Assembly: GCA_029582265.1 (NCBI GenBank)
Contig: CM055830.1
Location: 27,613,030-27,677,029, forward strand
Source: Zoroaster sp. YZ-2022
Taxonomy: Eukaryota; Echinodermata; Asteroidea; Forcipulatida; Zoroasteridae
Direction: 5' to 3'
DNA: 64,000 nt
Each line of letters opens with the position of its first letter. Position 1 is the stretch's first letter. The notes under the pieces are model-generated. The model had not been told where the DNA came from, searched no databases, and saw nothing but the letters and a program-made list of their open reading frames with translations. Both the position numbers and the translations under genes were made by a program. Positions 21,254-36,481 of the stretch are shown one piece after another.

Positions 21254-24090
21254 GGATAAAATCATTATATATCACAATGCTTTGTCACTATGCATCGGCC
21301 GTCCATTTACGTGGCGACGGTCCAATTAGGCTCTCAGACTCAGGAAAAAACAACCTGCACTCATCGGTGACTTGGTGGCCAGATGCGTGAGCAAGATGTG
21401 ATGACCGTGTCTTTGACGTGTCTTTTAAACGGAAGTTACACTGTACTATTGGTTCATATTATTCCTCTACTAGTCTCTAGTCTTCAATAGGTGCTGACTT
21501 TTTTGTGAAACGACGAAAAACTGTTTTTACAAAAATGGTTTGAGAACGGCAAACGTTTGTAAATGCGGCAAAACAATTTCTTCCTTCTCTCAAATAAATC
21601 ACTTAAAAATATGTAATTCCACAGTATGATTGATATGTGTACCAACTTAATACCATGTGAGTTTCTGTAGATAATAAATCGTTAGATTGATAATTTGTTA
21701 AGTTAAGAAATATGACTTATTTTAATTTGCCAACTAAAAGTTAAGGTCACTGAAAACACTTTTCAGGCACTCTCATTTACCTTGAATTTTAACAGCAATA
21801 ATCTAATTACCACAGGGTGAATATGATCTCCTGGGAAGATTAAATCAGCATCTTCCAGAAACAACTGATAAGGAATCGTACATCATAACATATCTCTTTA
21901 AATGCATCCAAGACAGATATACATTAACCAACCTGTTTTAAGTTCCAGTTAAATTTCAATGTGCCGGATACGAGAAATTGTGAAAATGCATTCAGATTTG
22001 TTTTCATTTCGAAAATGGATCACGGATGAGATCCATTTCAAATTAATTTGAGGCGGGTGAGACACTTTCATTTGACCCAAGTTGCATCCTGACCTTCAAC
22101 TTCACATTCAGCATTTTTTAGATTATAATTTAGTTATCTTCTCATGATCGGGTAATTACCAAAGGTATTACAAAAATAAATAAAACCCACCTTGATTCTT
22201 AGCTTGTTCTGAAGTTTTGTTCTTGTGCGGCGAGACATATTATATTACAAATAGAAATACTGAAAGAAAAAAAAATCAAACTTCTCCACAGTAGGCCTAT
22301 AAGTATAACAGTATAAGTTATCTCTGTGTACCAATTCTCCAGCTTTTTTGTGACTTTCATCGCGGCGGATAGGTTATCCCCGAAACGAGGCTATAAGTAC
22401 GGGAAGCTGGAAGTTGCAAATTATGACCAATTTGGATACGGTATTTTTAACCCCTGTGTGTCAAATGTCTATTGTGGGATTGGAAACTGGGACATATGAA
22501 CGTGTTGATAGAAAAGAAGGGAAATAAATGTTTTAGTTCTTCTTTCCTTTCAGAAATAAAATCATAGAGTATGAATAATTTAAAGGGATGGTACACTTTT
22601 GATAAACTGTGTGATTACTTTCTTTGAATCAACATATACATTTTACAATCAATATTTACATATGTCTAATGCACTCTTTGTTGCGGACAGCTAAAGTTTG
22701 GAGTGAAGGCGCAAACGTAAATGGGTGGCATGTGATGTGTGTTCCAGGGGGTTAACCGAAAATATACAAAGAATACACAAGGGCGTGGCTCCAGTGTGCC
22801 AAAAATGGGAGGAGATGTGGGGGAGATGTGGGGGAAAGTGCCAAAAAAGGATCACATACCCGGTAATGGCATGGTAAATTTGCATGTTCGCTTTTATATT
22901 CATGAATTAATTAAAAGGCACCATGCTATATTCAGGGCAACCCCTACCCCGTTATTATAATATCAACATCCGTTCTCATTACTGGTTCAGGAAACGTGGG
23001 GAAAGAGAACAGACATTGACTGCAGTTTGACTGGCTAAGGTCACCAACTGGTTCTAACACATGATGTGAGTGGAGTCGGTAACTTCGTCTACAGTCTTGC
23101 ATCAAAGCACCGGCCCTGTGACAGCCAGTGCCTATAGCAAGTATGATCAACTATAATTGAGGCACCACAGTTGTGCTCACGCAGCGGTACCCCAGGAGTC
23201 CAGGCCCTAGTACAGTGACCCTGAAATTCTACCTTACGGGGTGAAGGGTTGTTCCCTTTTTGTTGCTTCACAGATATATGAAAGTAAGTGGGTAGGCCTA
23301 TTATTATAGATCTGAATCAGACATATGGAACTCGTGACGAAACATATAGATGAAACATATAGAACTCGTGACAAAAACTGATGTACCAAATCTGCCGTTC
23401 AGCACAGTTTAGTATACCTGCCACGCGGCAGGTTTTTTCCTTTCTAAGTCACTATCCAAGTTGCTATACTCAGCACCAGTATCGTGCATGGTGGTGTTTC
23501 TGAGAAAAAACAAAAGAAAAAAAAACGGCTGAAAAAAAAAATTTCTGAATCAAGAACGGACAAGAACACACTTGATCAACAGTTGTTTTTTCAATAGAGG
23601 CGCTCTTGTGAGGAAAGCGAATCTACAGACTTGATATATTTAGCATGAACCGCGCCGAAGGATAGTTTCGTACGACCCGGGCGTTCCGGTCCAACAAGAC
23701 TCACCTGGCAATGTTGTCACCACTCCGCTGGCGAATTTTGGCCTTGCTTACATTCAGTTGACCCTCGTTCGAGGTGGGCATGATTTGAGCGCTTCAACGG
23801 CGAAACTATTACCATCAATACTGGAAGACCAACACTAATCTAATTCAGTGTTTCTAGAACAAGCATCCAGGACTTCGACTGGTAAGGCCAGCATGATTAA
23901 CCACTTTGTTTCCCGTAACTGATCCTGTGAAAAGTCTTTATTTCAGACTTGTATTTTTGTAAACTGTATACTGTTACACATGTAAAATGATCATGGTGTG
24001 TGCGGACTGTATCCCATTCATCCATAAACCGATAACTCTTTCATTGATTATCCTGGATATTACTTTGTAAATCTTACTTACGTTTCTTAC
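21254..24090. other. Gene-free stretch
   Basis: I see no gene. At about 22580 TTTAAAGGGATGGTACACTT looks like a lone TTAAAGG-family left end. Around 23640-23900 the sequence is less AT-rich and ends in GACTG|GTAAGG (about 23880), a possible donor, but no open frame with a supported start precedes it. Confidence 0.3.
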
Positions 24091-24540
<450 letters not shown>

Positions 24541-24559
24541 CATTATTATCATTATTATC

Positions 24560-25584
24560 ATCTGCACTGCATTATAATACTGTATATTTCCATACAAATA
24601 AACGCCAAAACAGTATTCGTGGTTTACTCAAAGACATGAGCACCTGTACTGTGACGAAAATTTCACAGGTAAGTTTTATGTTATGAGAGGGATGAAATAA
24701 ATATACCTTTCCTAACGTCCCCAGTGGGTGCAATATATGTAAAAACTTAAATTACGATCAAGACAAAAAATTTAAATTTGAGTTGGATGCAACCCGCAAA
24801 CATGATTATATTTGTAGCCAGCAAAATACAACCCGCATACTGAATTCTATGTTCCACTGTTTGTACAGGAGAGAGTTATGTGATTGTGTGGTGCACGGTG
24901 TCTGGAGCAACAGTTTCTGAAGGCTCGATTGTCTATTTGACGCGATAATCGGTTCAGTTGGACAGTTTATGTCGACCGCAGGGTTGTCCTTAACCAAGGG
25001 CACATGGTTCACGACTCAGCAGGGGACGAACAACACGCTACAGCAAAAACGTGGCCACAAAACTGATAAGTGCGCCACAGACAGCGAGTGATTTTTGTAC
25101 GTTGATCTATAATCATAAAATTGGACACGCCGCGGCAGTCAGTGAGTGGTATTGGTAATACACTGAATGTTATACCACATATCAAACGCGGCAGCCTGTT
25201 GGATCAGACCAGTGCTGGACAGTCAAGAATCACTCGCAACATTTGCTGTGATCATCAGGCTCAAGGATATTTGTGTGTGTCCCGTTTGAACCCAGGACAT
25301 TTTTACCGATCGACCAGTGTTCTCGACATGTAAGTGATGGAATCAACGGCACACACCTGAAATTGTTTTCGGAGAAAAATAATAATAAAATAAATACAAA
25401 CAACAAACAAACAAACAACAACAATTCACGCAGCGGCATCCGGCGGGTCATATTTGCTAAAGACATCCAAAGCCTCAGAACTGGAAATTTACCAACTTAA
25501 AAAGTGTTATTACCGTGACGGGTAACTAATATCGGACGGTCACACGTTGAAATCTGATTGCAAAGAACGGAGCATTTCAACACA
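24560..25584. other. Possible 5' flank of the candidate exon
   Basis: Mixed-composition DNA without recognisable repeats. Just after 25320 the plus strand reads CGACAT|GTAAGTGATGG, a donor-like site that could end a non-coding exon. The overlapping frames near 25121-25500 carry no recognised domain. Confidence 0.25.
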
Positions 25585-25638
25585 ATGGCCAGCCGGACTC
25601 AAACAGCCTTCGGCAATGTTGCTAGGATTTGCACCCTG
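25585..25638 (+). CDS. Candidate first coding exon ending in a consensus splice donor
   Basis: The ATG at 25585 has a good start context (CAACACAATGG). It opens an 18-codon frame, MASRTQTAFGNVARICTL, that ends exactly at CTG|GTAAGT, a consensus animal 5' splice site, in phase 0. A stop (TGA at 25555) lies in frame ten codons upstream, so this is the first usable start. The codons are GC-richer than the flanks. I do not recognise the product. The run ARICTL could begin a hydrophobic segment, but the rest of the protein would lie in exons that I could not find downstream. It may equally be a chance coincidence of ATG and donor. Confidence 0.35.
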
Positions 25639-26028
25639 GTAAGTTCACCATTCATATTTTTATTAAAAGGAAGCTATTTATAGGTAATCATTATATATAA
25701 TACCGCATGGAAACCATTGTTATTTCCCCTGTGCAACCCCAACAAAGCATTTGTGTGCAGGACATCTGCCAGGCACGTTACGTGCCAGGGTAGTAACAAT
25801 AGCGTGTCAGGGTTTCTGCTGTGTTTGTCACGATAACATTAATTAAACGAGGGGAAAACATACAAATCGACAACATTATCAAGATTAGATGGATATTTTC
25901 CGTGTTCATGCATGACTATTTTGTATGTGCTGCAGCACTAGCGGCGACCGCTTTAAGTTATAGATGGGAATGTTGTGTTATTTGTAACATCTGCCGCTAT
26001 GGTTAGTTCGTGTTGTGTCACTTATCTG
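25639..26028. other. Putative intron start, no feature seen
   Basis: AT-rich sequence downstream of the candidate exon; the 61-codon frame at 25821 has no motif. Confidence 0.25.
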
Positions 26029-26371
26029 TTAAAGGAAAAGTACCGGTACAACATTTAGTCTACGAGTAAATCTATTGATATAATTATAAATCAAGCTAAT
26101 TTTACAACCGTGAAAGCTTTAGCTCAATGCGGTATTTCAGTATTGAAAAAAGGGTTGAAAATCATTTACAATTTTTCAAGAAACACGTCGATATTTGCCA
26201 TCTGGTAACCTTTTTGAAAATAAATTAGTTTTTGTGTTTTCTCTGTGATGAGAGCACTTCCGGCATACTGGTTTACAGGATGATCGGTATACCTTTACCA
26301 ACTTCACATCAACTTAAGTTTCAGTAACTTTGTAGTCATGTTATTACCAATGTTGTACCTTCCCTTTAATG
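26029..26371. mobile_element. TTAAAGG MITE with both termini
   Basis: Left GTTAAAGGAAAAGTACCGGT; right ACCAATGTTGTACCTTCCCT followed by TTAA. The interior contains ACCAACTTCACATCAACTTA, the reverse complement of the GATGTGAAGTTGGT step seen at 7932 and of the GTGAAGTTGG step at 54505. About 343 bp, non-coding, TTAA at both ends. Confidence 0.6.
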
Positions 26372-27927
<1,556 letters not shown>

Positions 27928-28556
27928 CTATCCTAAGATCATGATTTTTGTATTTCGTCGTGAAAGACAAGTTTTTCTTTCAGCAACTTCTGTGGTTTTC
28001 ATACCTTTACATTCATGTATTAATATCAAACCATATGTAATCAGAGCCAACGTCGGCCATCTAATTTTACGTTGAATGTGTTACTATTTATGGTAATCTG
28101 TATCGACTCTAACTCTTGGTGGTTTTGAAAATATTCAATATTCAATGGGCATAGGCATATACAATGTTGAAGTGTTTCAGGGGTTTTCTAATCGGTGTTA
28201 TCACCAGCTAAACGAGTCTATCCAAAATGATATGAAAGCAACATGAGCCGATGTTCGAATTAAATGAATTAAGGATCAAAGTCAACCACACCCGGCCCGT
28301 GATGATCTGAGACCCACCGCACTGGTCCTCCGAGGAATCTGCTCATGCGTAGGGACTAACAGTGTCTCGCATTCCCTTCTTGAACAACTACAGAGAGTAA
28401 AATGAGAAATCATTGCGCAATAGTAACAATATTTCTCAAATTTCATTGCAATATTAGAAGTAACAGCTTCCATTACCATCAACTTCCTACTTCATTGCAG
28501 GGTCTATTTTTACGGCACACTCTCGGAAGAAACATTTTCTCCTGCAAAAAACAACA

Positions 28557-28683
28557 AGCAAAACAAACAAACAAACAAACACACACCCCAACAAACAAAC
28601 AAACAAACAAACAAACAAACACCCCAACAAACAAACAAACAAACACCCCAACAAACAAACAAACAAACAAACAAAACAAAACC
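28557..28683. repeat. AAAC microsatellite with periodic CACCCCAA
   Basis: ACAAACAAAC repeats are interrupted three times by CACCCCAAC (about 28580, 28620 and 28645), so the array is a higher-order repeat of variable AAAC blocks. The LFVCLF-type frames on the minus strand are its translation. Confidence 0.93.
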
Positions 28684-29399
28684 AATAAATAAGAAGACAA
28701 AAAAGGAAGAAACGAAATAAACTGGGATTACAAGAAATTGTATTTGCAAATCAGTCTACATTTACATGATGTCGATTCACTTACAGTCTAAATTATAACG
28801 GCATGCATAACACGTGTACTTATATCTGCATCATAATTCCAGACAAGATTGATGGTCCTTTGTGTATATTGTGTGTTGCACACATTGCCTTAGACGTTTT
28901 CCAATGGGGGCGTTGCATCAATTACCATTTGAAAAAATGGTGTATTACCAACCAGTGTTTGTATGATCGGTTCAATATATACATGTACAAATATTCAAGC
29001 AATGTATGTTTTGTTTTTACCACACACGCATTAATAATTATACATTAATAATTATACAGGGATGACCCTAGCTATTTTTAATTGAATTACCCGGTACATT
29101 TCCAACATTTTATTTGATGTTTTCCTTAAAAAAAAGATGCACAATGGATACTGCTTGTGCATTATTGTGCGCATGTAATATCCAAACATCTACCACAAGT
29201 ACATTGGGAGTCTGGGTTTATTCCATTCCAGTCCAGTCTGAGTTGCATCCAGTTTTTGTTTCAAGGTTTCAAGAAACCCTGTCCCTTCATCGGGCTCATC
29301 GCAGTGAGGTTTGGGTTTGAGGCCAGTCACACAAACAAACATGGCATTGGTTGATATTATTGTCGCTGGTGTGCCGTTGGGGCGACATCTTCATGGCTC
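28684..29399. other. No gene recognised
   Basis: The short plus-strand frames at 28803-29354 carry no motif. The far 3' part of the neighbouring minus-strand SINE may extend to about 29345. Confidence 0.3.
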
Positions 29400-29676
29400 A
29401 TAGTCGCCAGTTGCTGATACAACTACACTTAGTGGCACCCATCTCCTCTCCAATTAGCTACCAGAGACACCGGGGTAAACCCCTACTCTTGCACGATAAG
29501 TGTCATTATGGGTTCTTTAACGTGCACTGTTTAGAGTACATGTACATGTCCATGGGACCTACGGCTTAACGTCCCATCTGAAGGACGAAGTGCCGCGACC
29601 GGCCAGGCCGAACCCACATTCTGATGCTACCAGAACTTGAATCCGATGCACTAACCCGCTCGGCCACGACACTCCT
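29400..29676 (-). mobile_element. tRNA-SINE with conserved-looking central domain
   Basis: On the minus strand it starts GTGTCGTGGCCGAGCGGGTT, with AGAATGTGGGTTCG at the B box; the box is then cut short and joins a GC-rich step (CGGCCTGGCCGGTCGCGG). The body differs from the other SINEs here: GGGACGTTAAGCCGTAGGTC, then GTGCACGTTAAAGAACCCAT and AGAGTAGGGGTTTACCCCGG. From memory, this run of blocks resembles central domains shared by SINEs of distant animals (Nin-DC is a candidate), which I cannot verify here. The 3' limit is uncertain. Confidence 0.75.
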
Positions 29677-30875
29677 ACTAGTTTCATAGTTTTTGGGGAG
29701 AGAAATGTTAATACATTACGTATTAGATTAATTTGATATGATATCACTTAGGCTGTATAAAATAGACGAGCCTAACATTTTGCTTTTGGTGATTAGCTTA
29801 AATAAATGTTCATGCATAAATTATTCATTTTGCTGGAGATTCTGAATAATTCAGAAGTAGCGTCTTTAGAACGGACTGGTAAATGCACTCGTGGCTTCGA
29901 CACTTGCGTGTCTGATAAACTATGAATGCATTTACAAATACGATAATGTGCAAACCGGATTCGATATCAGAAACTGCTGGTTAAAACTAAACCATTAAGC
30001 TTAAAAATATATTTCTGGTATGAGTATTTTCAGCGAATTAACTGAATTCAATGATTCTTACAGTTAATATGCTCGTAGGCATATATAATACGAATACAAA
30101 TTTCACGAACCCTAGATAGTTCTCAGATTCTTCTTTGTTTAAGACTCATAATCTGTACTATTGTCTAGGCAATTATGTTGTTTTTGTATTGCCGTAGTGA
30201 CACGTGACCAAATGATTATATAACCAAAACTAAATTAATTCAAAATAAGAATCCTCACGATGTTCCCGGCCGCCTCGAGTTGAGCTGATTATTTATTCAT
30301 GTGTCTTAGCAGTTACCCTCCGGCCCTCGAGCTCAGATTCTACCTATGAGTCTACCCACCCACTTCGTTCGGTACGTTAGTCAGCTGTTTAGACGGTGGG
30401 CGTTTCGTCTTGGCTGAGTAAATGGGTCATATTCGTCGGCAGAAGATTACCATGATAGTAACCGTTAGTTTTGTTTGATCAAAAACATCCGACATGATTT
30501 CCAGTTGTCTCGTTGTACAACATTGGTTTTCTCAAAAAACATAACCAATGAATGTAGGCCTACGTGTTATAACTAAGTGTAAAATTGATGATGGTTTCAA
30601 ACATCCCTTTACGTTTTTATATTTGAAGTGATTTAATGTCATTAAAATTAGTCAAACTAATTATCCCTGACTGGATAATAATCGGACGGCAGATAGAAAT
30701 TTCACGTTAGAATGAGTACGAAGTTCGTGTTTGCCGCCCGAATTCGTTTTCACTATTTTCTCATTAACAGTGACGTGTCACTTGTTTTGTGGACAGCTTC
30801 ATTCACACAAATTATAAATATAGAAAAAATCAGAGCAGGATACCAATGATATGAATTTCCATTTTCATAAAAAGT
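29677..30875. other. No gene recognised
   Basis: At about 30565 GTGTAAAATTGATGATGGTT and TCAAACATCCC resemble the TTAAAGG-family interior. Nothing else is recognisable. Confidence 0.35.
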
Positions 30876-31010
30876 AATGGGCAAGCGTTAGGCCAAAAAG
30901 AAAAAAAAAATTGCCCGAAACGTTTGCCCGATATAAGCGGCCTCTCTTAGCCATCATACTTTGTGTATGGGAACTTTGGTTTGGTTCCAATAACCGCGTA
31001 CAGGCTACAT
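30876..31010 (-). mobile_element. Fragment of the GACGCGCGGGTCTGAG MITE, inverted
   Basis: Its reverse complement reads GGTTATTGGAACC, CCCATACACAAAGTATGATG, GCTAAGAGAGGCC and TCGGGCAAACG, matching the middle of the copies at 36482 and 48139. Both ends are missing. It abuts the A-rich tract at 31024. Confidence 0.75.
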
Positions 31011-31023
31011 GTTAACAAGTATC

Positions 31024-31272
31024 ACTAAAAAAAAAAAAATAAAAATAAAATAAAATAAAATAAAATAAAATAAAAAATAAAATAAAATAAAAAAAATAAA
31101 TAAATAAAAAAAAATGAAATAAACAATAAAAAAAAATAAAAAAAAAAAAAATAAAAAATAAAATAAAATAATATAAAATAAAAAAAAAAAAATAAATAAA
31201 TAAAAATAAATAAATAAAAAAAAAAAAAAAAAAAAAAAAAATTAAAAAAAACACAAAAAAAAACAAAAAAAC
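31024..31272. repeat. A-rich AAAAT tract, about 250 bp
   Basis: Irregular AAAAT and poly-A units. Read from the minus strand it is T-rich and gives a phenylalanine-rich frame of no meaning. Confidence 0.95.
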
Positions 31273-34200
31273 ATAACGCTTATTTATCATGAAAAGTCAC
31301 TTCACACATAGGTCACCAGACGTGGAATTATATGAAACGGAATGCGTCATTTCGGGTGTTTGTTTTCACACAGTCTCCCATTGGAAAAAATAAGAAATAC
31401 AAACTCTCTTGGAAATTGAACCAGGCGTGATTATTTTAACATCTGGACAGGGGTACTGCATGGCTAATGGTTTGGTAGCTTAACGGGACTATATGTCCAA
31501 CCTTTTCGTAGCAAAAGTGGGTCGACAGTCCACATTCATGGCATAGCGTGCTAACGTACCCAGTACTTTACTAATGACATGAATTTATATTCGAATGTCC
31601 TACCACTTTTAAGTTTTTTTAGTGCAGAATTATTTGCAAAATTAGGAGATGTCTACATGTTCATGTTAAATATTCCAACATACAATAGGCCTAACACATA
31701 GTTTAACGGCGTCTGTCTAGGATAACAAACAATAGTATGAAATTCTTAATAACTGAACCCTGTCATTAAGAAAACATTTAGAATGAGTGAATATCCATAG
31801 ATGTAAAGTTATTTGTCATGAAAAAAGGTTAGGCCTACATTGCGCCTGCTGGTATTGGTGTTTCGCGTTTAGACAGCGCGTCGTCATGGTATTTTGCAAT
31901 GTGAAAACCACTGTCAAGGGCCCTTGAATTAGTCTTCTTTTTTTCCTTCAGAAAACTAATAAATGACCAAACAATGCGAACTAATTGCTCCCAAGGCATT
32001 TTACTTGTAACAAATGTCGTCTAGAACAAGACTTAATCATACATTCTGATGTCGCGATCAAACATACAGACAGAACAAGTCAAACATAAAAAGACGAAGG
32101 TTCATCCTGCTTCCTGATAAAACAGTCACTGTCACAGGGTCTCTGAAATCCTCCCTCGTAAAATTAGTCAATTTATACATCAGACAGACCCACAGTCATT
32201 GCTAAGAGCACTGCAGAAAAAGGGCATCGTCCGAGAATGTAATTCATTTCAAGCTCTTAAATCTTAGTTGAAATCTGTAAACACATTGAGTGAAGGAATT
32301 TGCATTCTGGCGGTTACCACTAGCTGCATGTGGACAAATTAAGAGAAGGCGTTGATATGAAACAATCCCATCTAGAATGAATTATTCATAGAATTCAGGT
32401 CTGGAAAATGTCTTTCGTATCCTTCACTGGTGCAACGTGATTAAAGGCAGTGTTAACTTTTGGCATTGTCCAAATAACATAAATTACCACAGTTTTACAT
32501 TAATGATGGGATCAACCAACACATGACATATATTTCTATGTCTATCGTTTTAATAAAAATTAATGAAATAATGTTTAAAATGAATTTCTGTCATTTATTT
32601 AACAACACAACAATATAAGCTGAAACTTTCACATGTTTTATCTGGTAAAGTAAAAGTTAAGAGGCCTTCTCTAATCGATTTATCCTTCCTTCATCGGTCC
32701 ATCGATTGATCAGTCAACACATTGATTAATCGATTAGTCAATTGATTTTGAATAACAATTGATTGCTCGATTGACTAACCAAATTTATTACATCCAGTAT
32801 AGACTTGTCTGTAGATTATTAACCCTTTCTTTGCAATAATCAAGATAAATTGTACAGCAGTGTTTCCTGTGGTTGATGGTGAACGCAAGATGGTATACAA
32901 TTTATGTTAAGAAGCCGTAATTACAAAATGACATGTTAAATAAAAGACCCATTAATATCCAAGAATTTAAGAGAAACAACACAGTTTAACAGAAAATACA
33001 CTTTTGATTCTATCTGTAAAAAATGTTGAACGTGCCCACCACTACACCACGTCGAGTCTAATTGATCGCTTTATTATTCCCATTTGAATAATTTATTCAA
33101 AATCCAATTATTCATCTTCTGCATGGGTGATTTTTATTTAAGAAGACTAATGATATTGGTTGCCATCAGCCTTGTCTTAAAACACATTACCACATGTTTA
33201 ATCAAGCCTTCCATCCCTAATAGTACCTTTTAATCGACCACGCAGGCCTTACTAAATTCAATTGTAATTTATTGGTTAAAATCGTGACCTTTGTTTGGGG
33301 AGAGAAGGCTTATCTTCCGTTTTGATAAAATGGCTTTGTATGCATACCTGCTGTCTGAAGTTCAGATGTATAGAAACCGACCTATTAAATTTCGAGTGAG
33401 TCAGTGAGTGGTTCTACAGGTTACTTAGAAGATTATGACAGTTATTTTACAATTTCTGAAAAAATGGTTGACACTAAATGTTTTCATACTCACAAAGAGC
33501 ACCTCAGATAACATACCCTCTGCGCTCTATCGAATAATTGCAATGTTTGGTAGTTATAACAAGTGTAAAATGTCAATGATTAAATAATATTTTAATATGT
33601 TTTGGAATAAATATGTTTTGTATTAAGGGCCCATACAAATATAAATTATTTAATAATATTTATCGCAATATGTTTTTCATACGAATAAATATTTCATATT
33701 TGTATATTCATGAGAAAATATGTAATATAATTGCAGGAACAGATGTGACATCACGCTTGGTTTGTATACAAATTTGATTGAAGTCTTTTCACAGTTCCGT
33801 TTTCTGGACTAGTTGTGTTTTCTTGTGGTCCGAGGTTTGTTTTCTTGTCGAGGTTACCAATCATTTCAAAAATGTAAAAATAAACTGTCCATGTAGTTTA
33901 TCCTTCCCATATGCATGGCTATATGAAAACAAAAATATTTAAAATGCCACGTGTTCTTTTTCCAAATAGGTCGTTTGTTATGAGTGTAATGTCAATATAA
34001 GAAAGGGAAAGTGATAACCATACCAGTAACCATTTCCATTTATGGGGGAGTATCCGTGTCTTGTTTCAAGGCTATGCAATCATTTTTACTGATGAAAATG
34101 GCTGTGTTCGTATGATACAAAACCCTAGCTAATGATGCTGAAAAGGTTTGCCTTGTACAGCCTTGTACATGAATAGCAAAGTACGCAGTTGGCTAATACT

Positions 34201-34322
34201 GTAACCAAATTTAGATAGAGGTCAACACCAGATCTGAAGGAGGATATTGTGTCAGATTATTTAAATTAATTAATTAAAATAATATTAATGGTGCTGTATA
34301 GAGTGTTGAATGTGCAACGTCG
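31273..34322. other. Gene-free stretch with minor repeats
   Basis: TTAAAGGCAGTGTTAACTTTT at 32443 is a lone TTAAAGG-family left end, followed by ATTAATGATGGGATCAACC. At 32670-32770 permutations of TTGATTAATCGATTAGTCAA make a degenerate local array. No gene was recognised. Confidence 0.4.
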
Positions 34323-34778
34323 ATGAAGGGAAACAAACTACGTCAATTATTGAATAGAATATCAATTTCTAAACCCAAAAAGGAAACCAACAAATATGTA
34401 TACGGTGCTTTAAGTGTATTTAATTTGAAACTGAGACAATTGTTTGTAATCTTCTCAAACATTAAGCTGTGGTTTTCAGAAGGCGTTTTTTGTACTCGCA
34501 TTTCATATCAAAATACCATTTCAGTATTTAGCTCCGACCCGTTTTGTTCGGCAACGATGGAAAATACAGGCTTAAAATTCAGCACTCTCGTTGACGACAT
34601 AATATGGGACAAACTGCCATCCACATTGACATGCTCATCATTTGTAGACACATTTAAGAAGAACCTCGATGCACATGAGTTCCCTTCAATGCGCATCAGC
34701 CAGACACAATGTGGATCTGTCCTTGGACTGCCTCATAAATGGCGAGTCTTAGCATTTTGCATGTATTTGGTTAAATAA
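34323..34778 (+). pseudogene. Possible LINE reverse-transcriptase C-terminal remnant
   Basis: A 151-codon frame without a recognised N-terminal domain. Residues 86-120 contain IIWDKLP followed by SSFVDTFKKNLDAHEF. This follows the pattern at the extreme C-terminus of many non-LTR retrotransposon polyproteins (W-x-x-LP, about 10 residues, then S-hydrophobic-x-x-FKK-x-L-x-x-H), also present in the better remnant at 43385. The catalytic reverse-transcriptase region is absent. The rest of the frame may be chance. Confidence 0.4.
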
Positions 34779-36481
34779 TGAATGTACGCCGTCGTCCCCT
34801 TTTAACGGTCACAATACATTAAAACCACTAAACACTTATTGTGAAATATACCGGTATGCTCGTTCATACAAAGTTAATAACGATCAATTTGTGAAAGTTT
34901 TAGTTATTTTACTGTGAAATGCATTTATATTGTCCATTTCCATTCCACCGTAGTATTTGCGTCTCCTTGACAGGAATTCATTTGAGAAGTGATTGTATTA
35001 TTGTTTGTTGTAAAAATAGAGCGTCTCAGACATGAACATTCCAATGGATGTTGGATACCAACATCAACTGTGTACCAAGTACTTTTAGATTTTTAGAATA
35101 CCAATTGTTTATCCTGTTTGTAAGTCGATACGTAATACCGGTGCGCATTGGTAGTACGCGCATGGTTGTCGCTACTTCCGGTTCAAAAGCTGGCATACCG
35201 TTGTGCGTAATTTAACCTAAATTCCTTGATTTTATCGTTCAAGAGATTTCTTGAGTCAAAAATTGACTCGTTACAGTCTTTACAGCACATACGTTAAATG
35301 CAAGCCAAGCGTTCTCATTTCTTGCGTAAATCCTTAAAGAAAAGGGTCAATTAATCAATCAGTCCTCTTCATCCCTGGAGGGACATAAGGCCGCGAAAAG
35401 AAAAGGGTGGTCAATGCATTTCTAATGGATATCTGATGATCGTGGGAACCAGCACGTACGGAGTGGGCGTGGTTTATGTTGAAATTACGTCACACTTACC
35501 AACAGTAAATATGACACGTACACCAAACAAATGCACGTGATATTTTCTTATCAATAACAATTAGTGTTTCAATGACGATTTAAAGGAATGCCACATATAT
35601 TGTGTACATGATTACTCTACAGAAGCCGCTATAACGAACACTATTAAGAACAGTTAGCCATTTCGAACATTACCCTTTAATACAATTTGCTCCTTGCCAC
35701 AATGATTCATGAAGTACTATAACGAACGACCTCTATAGTGAACATTTTGTGTGGATCCCATGATGTTCATTAAAGCACCGTAGTATTGTATTTCAATTTT
35801 GATCATGAAGTCGAATAGTCTGCGTGGAATCAGTCGATCTTTTCGTGGACCAATTTCACCTTATTTATCACTGGAAAAGACCAATCTTCCGTCGGATAAC
35901 AACTGCCCATGGAGCCAAACATCTCTCCGGTGCCGATCTGAAGAATTACTATTAATCAGTCAACTCGTTGATGTTGACCGGTGTATTATGCTCACCATGC
36001 GTCCGTGTAGAAACGTGATCCAGAAGGTTTGCAGCTCAATCTACCTATCGCATATTTTGGTTACAAGAAAAGAGATACACCGCATTTGTTTGAACAGACA
36101 GTATTGGGCGAACACTGTCATGTGAAATATATTGGTACAAAACAAGTCACCACCCATTAGTTTTACTTGCTGGGTGTTACATACATCACTATTATATGTT
36201 TATGTGAGTTTGTTTTACATTGTTCAACACAGGACACATAACAAACAAAAAACAGCTGGTCCTCGGTTGCCAGTTATTGTTTTCCGAAGTCATTAAGAAA
36301 GTTGTGCTGTATGTACAAATCATATGGGACACACCCAACATTATTTCGATTCCTATGCATATCTTGCTGTGGAAAGAGACTGTACGTTTCGGATCGCAAA
36401 AGCGCCCCAAACGGAGGCCGTGTTGACCTTATGACCGAGTGATTCATAATCCTAAAAATAATAGTGAACAATATAAGGTCA
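34779..36481. other. No gene recognised
   Basis: The 108-codon plus frame at 35799 lacks any motif that I know. TTTAAAGGAATGCCACATAT at 35579 may be a TTAAAGG-family end. Confidence 0.3.

Noticed and set aside
28282..28482. Minus-strand 66-codon frame (28282-28482) as an exon
   Set aside because: No motif, no splice context, and the plus strand has an equally open unrelated frame.
28557..28683. CRISPR-like array (AAAC blocks with recurring CACCCCAA)
   Set aside because: No unique spacers; it is a microsatellite in a eukaryotic genome.
34323..34560. N-terminal half of the 151-codon frame as a real protein
   Set aside because: Only residues 86-120 show a family pattern; the first half has low-complexity K/L/F composition typical of AT-rich chance frames.
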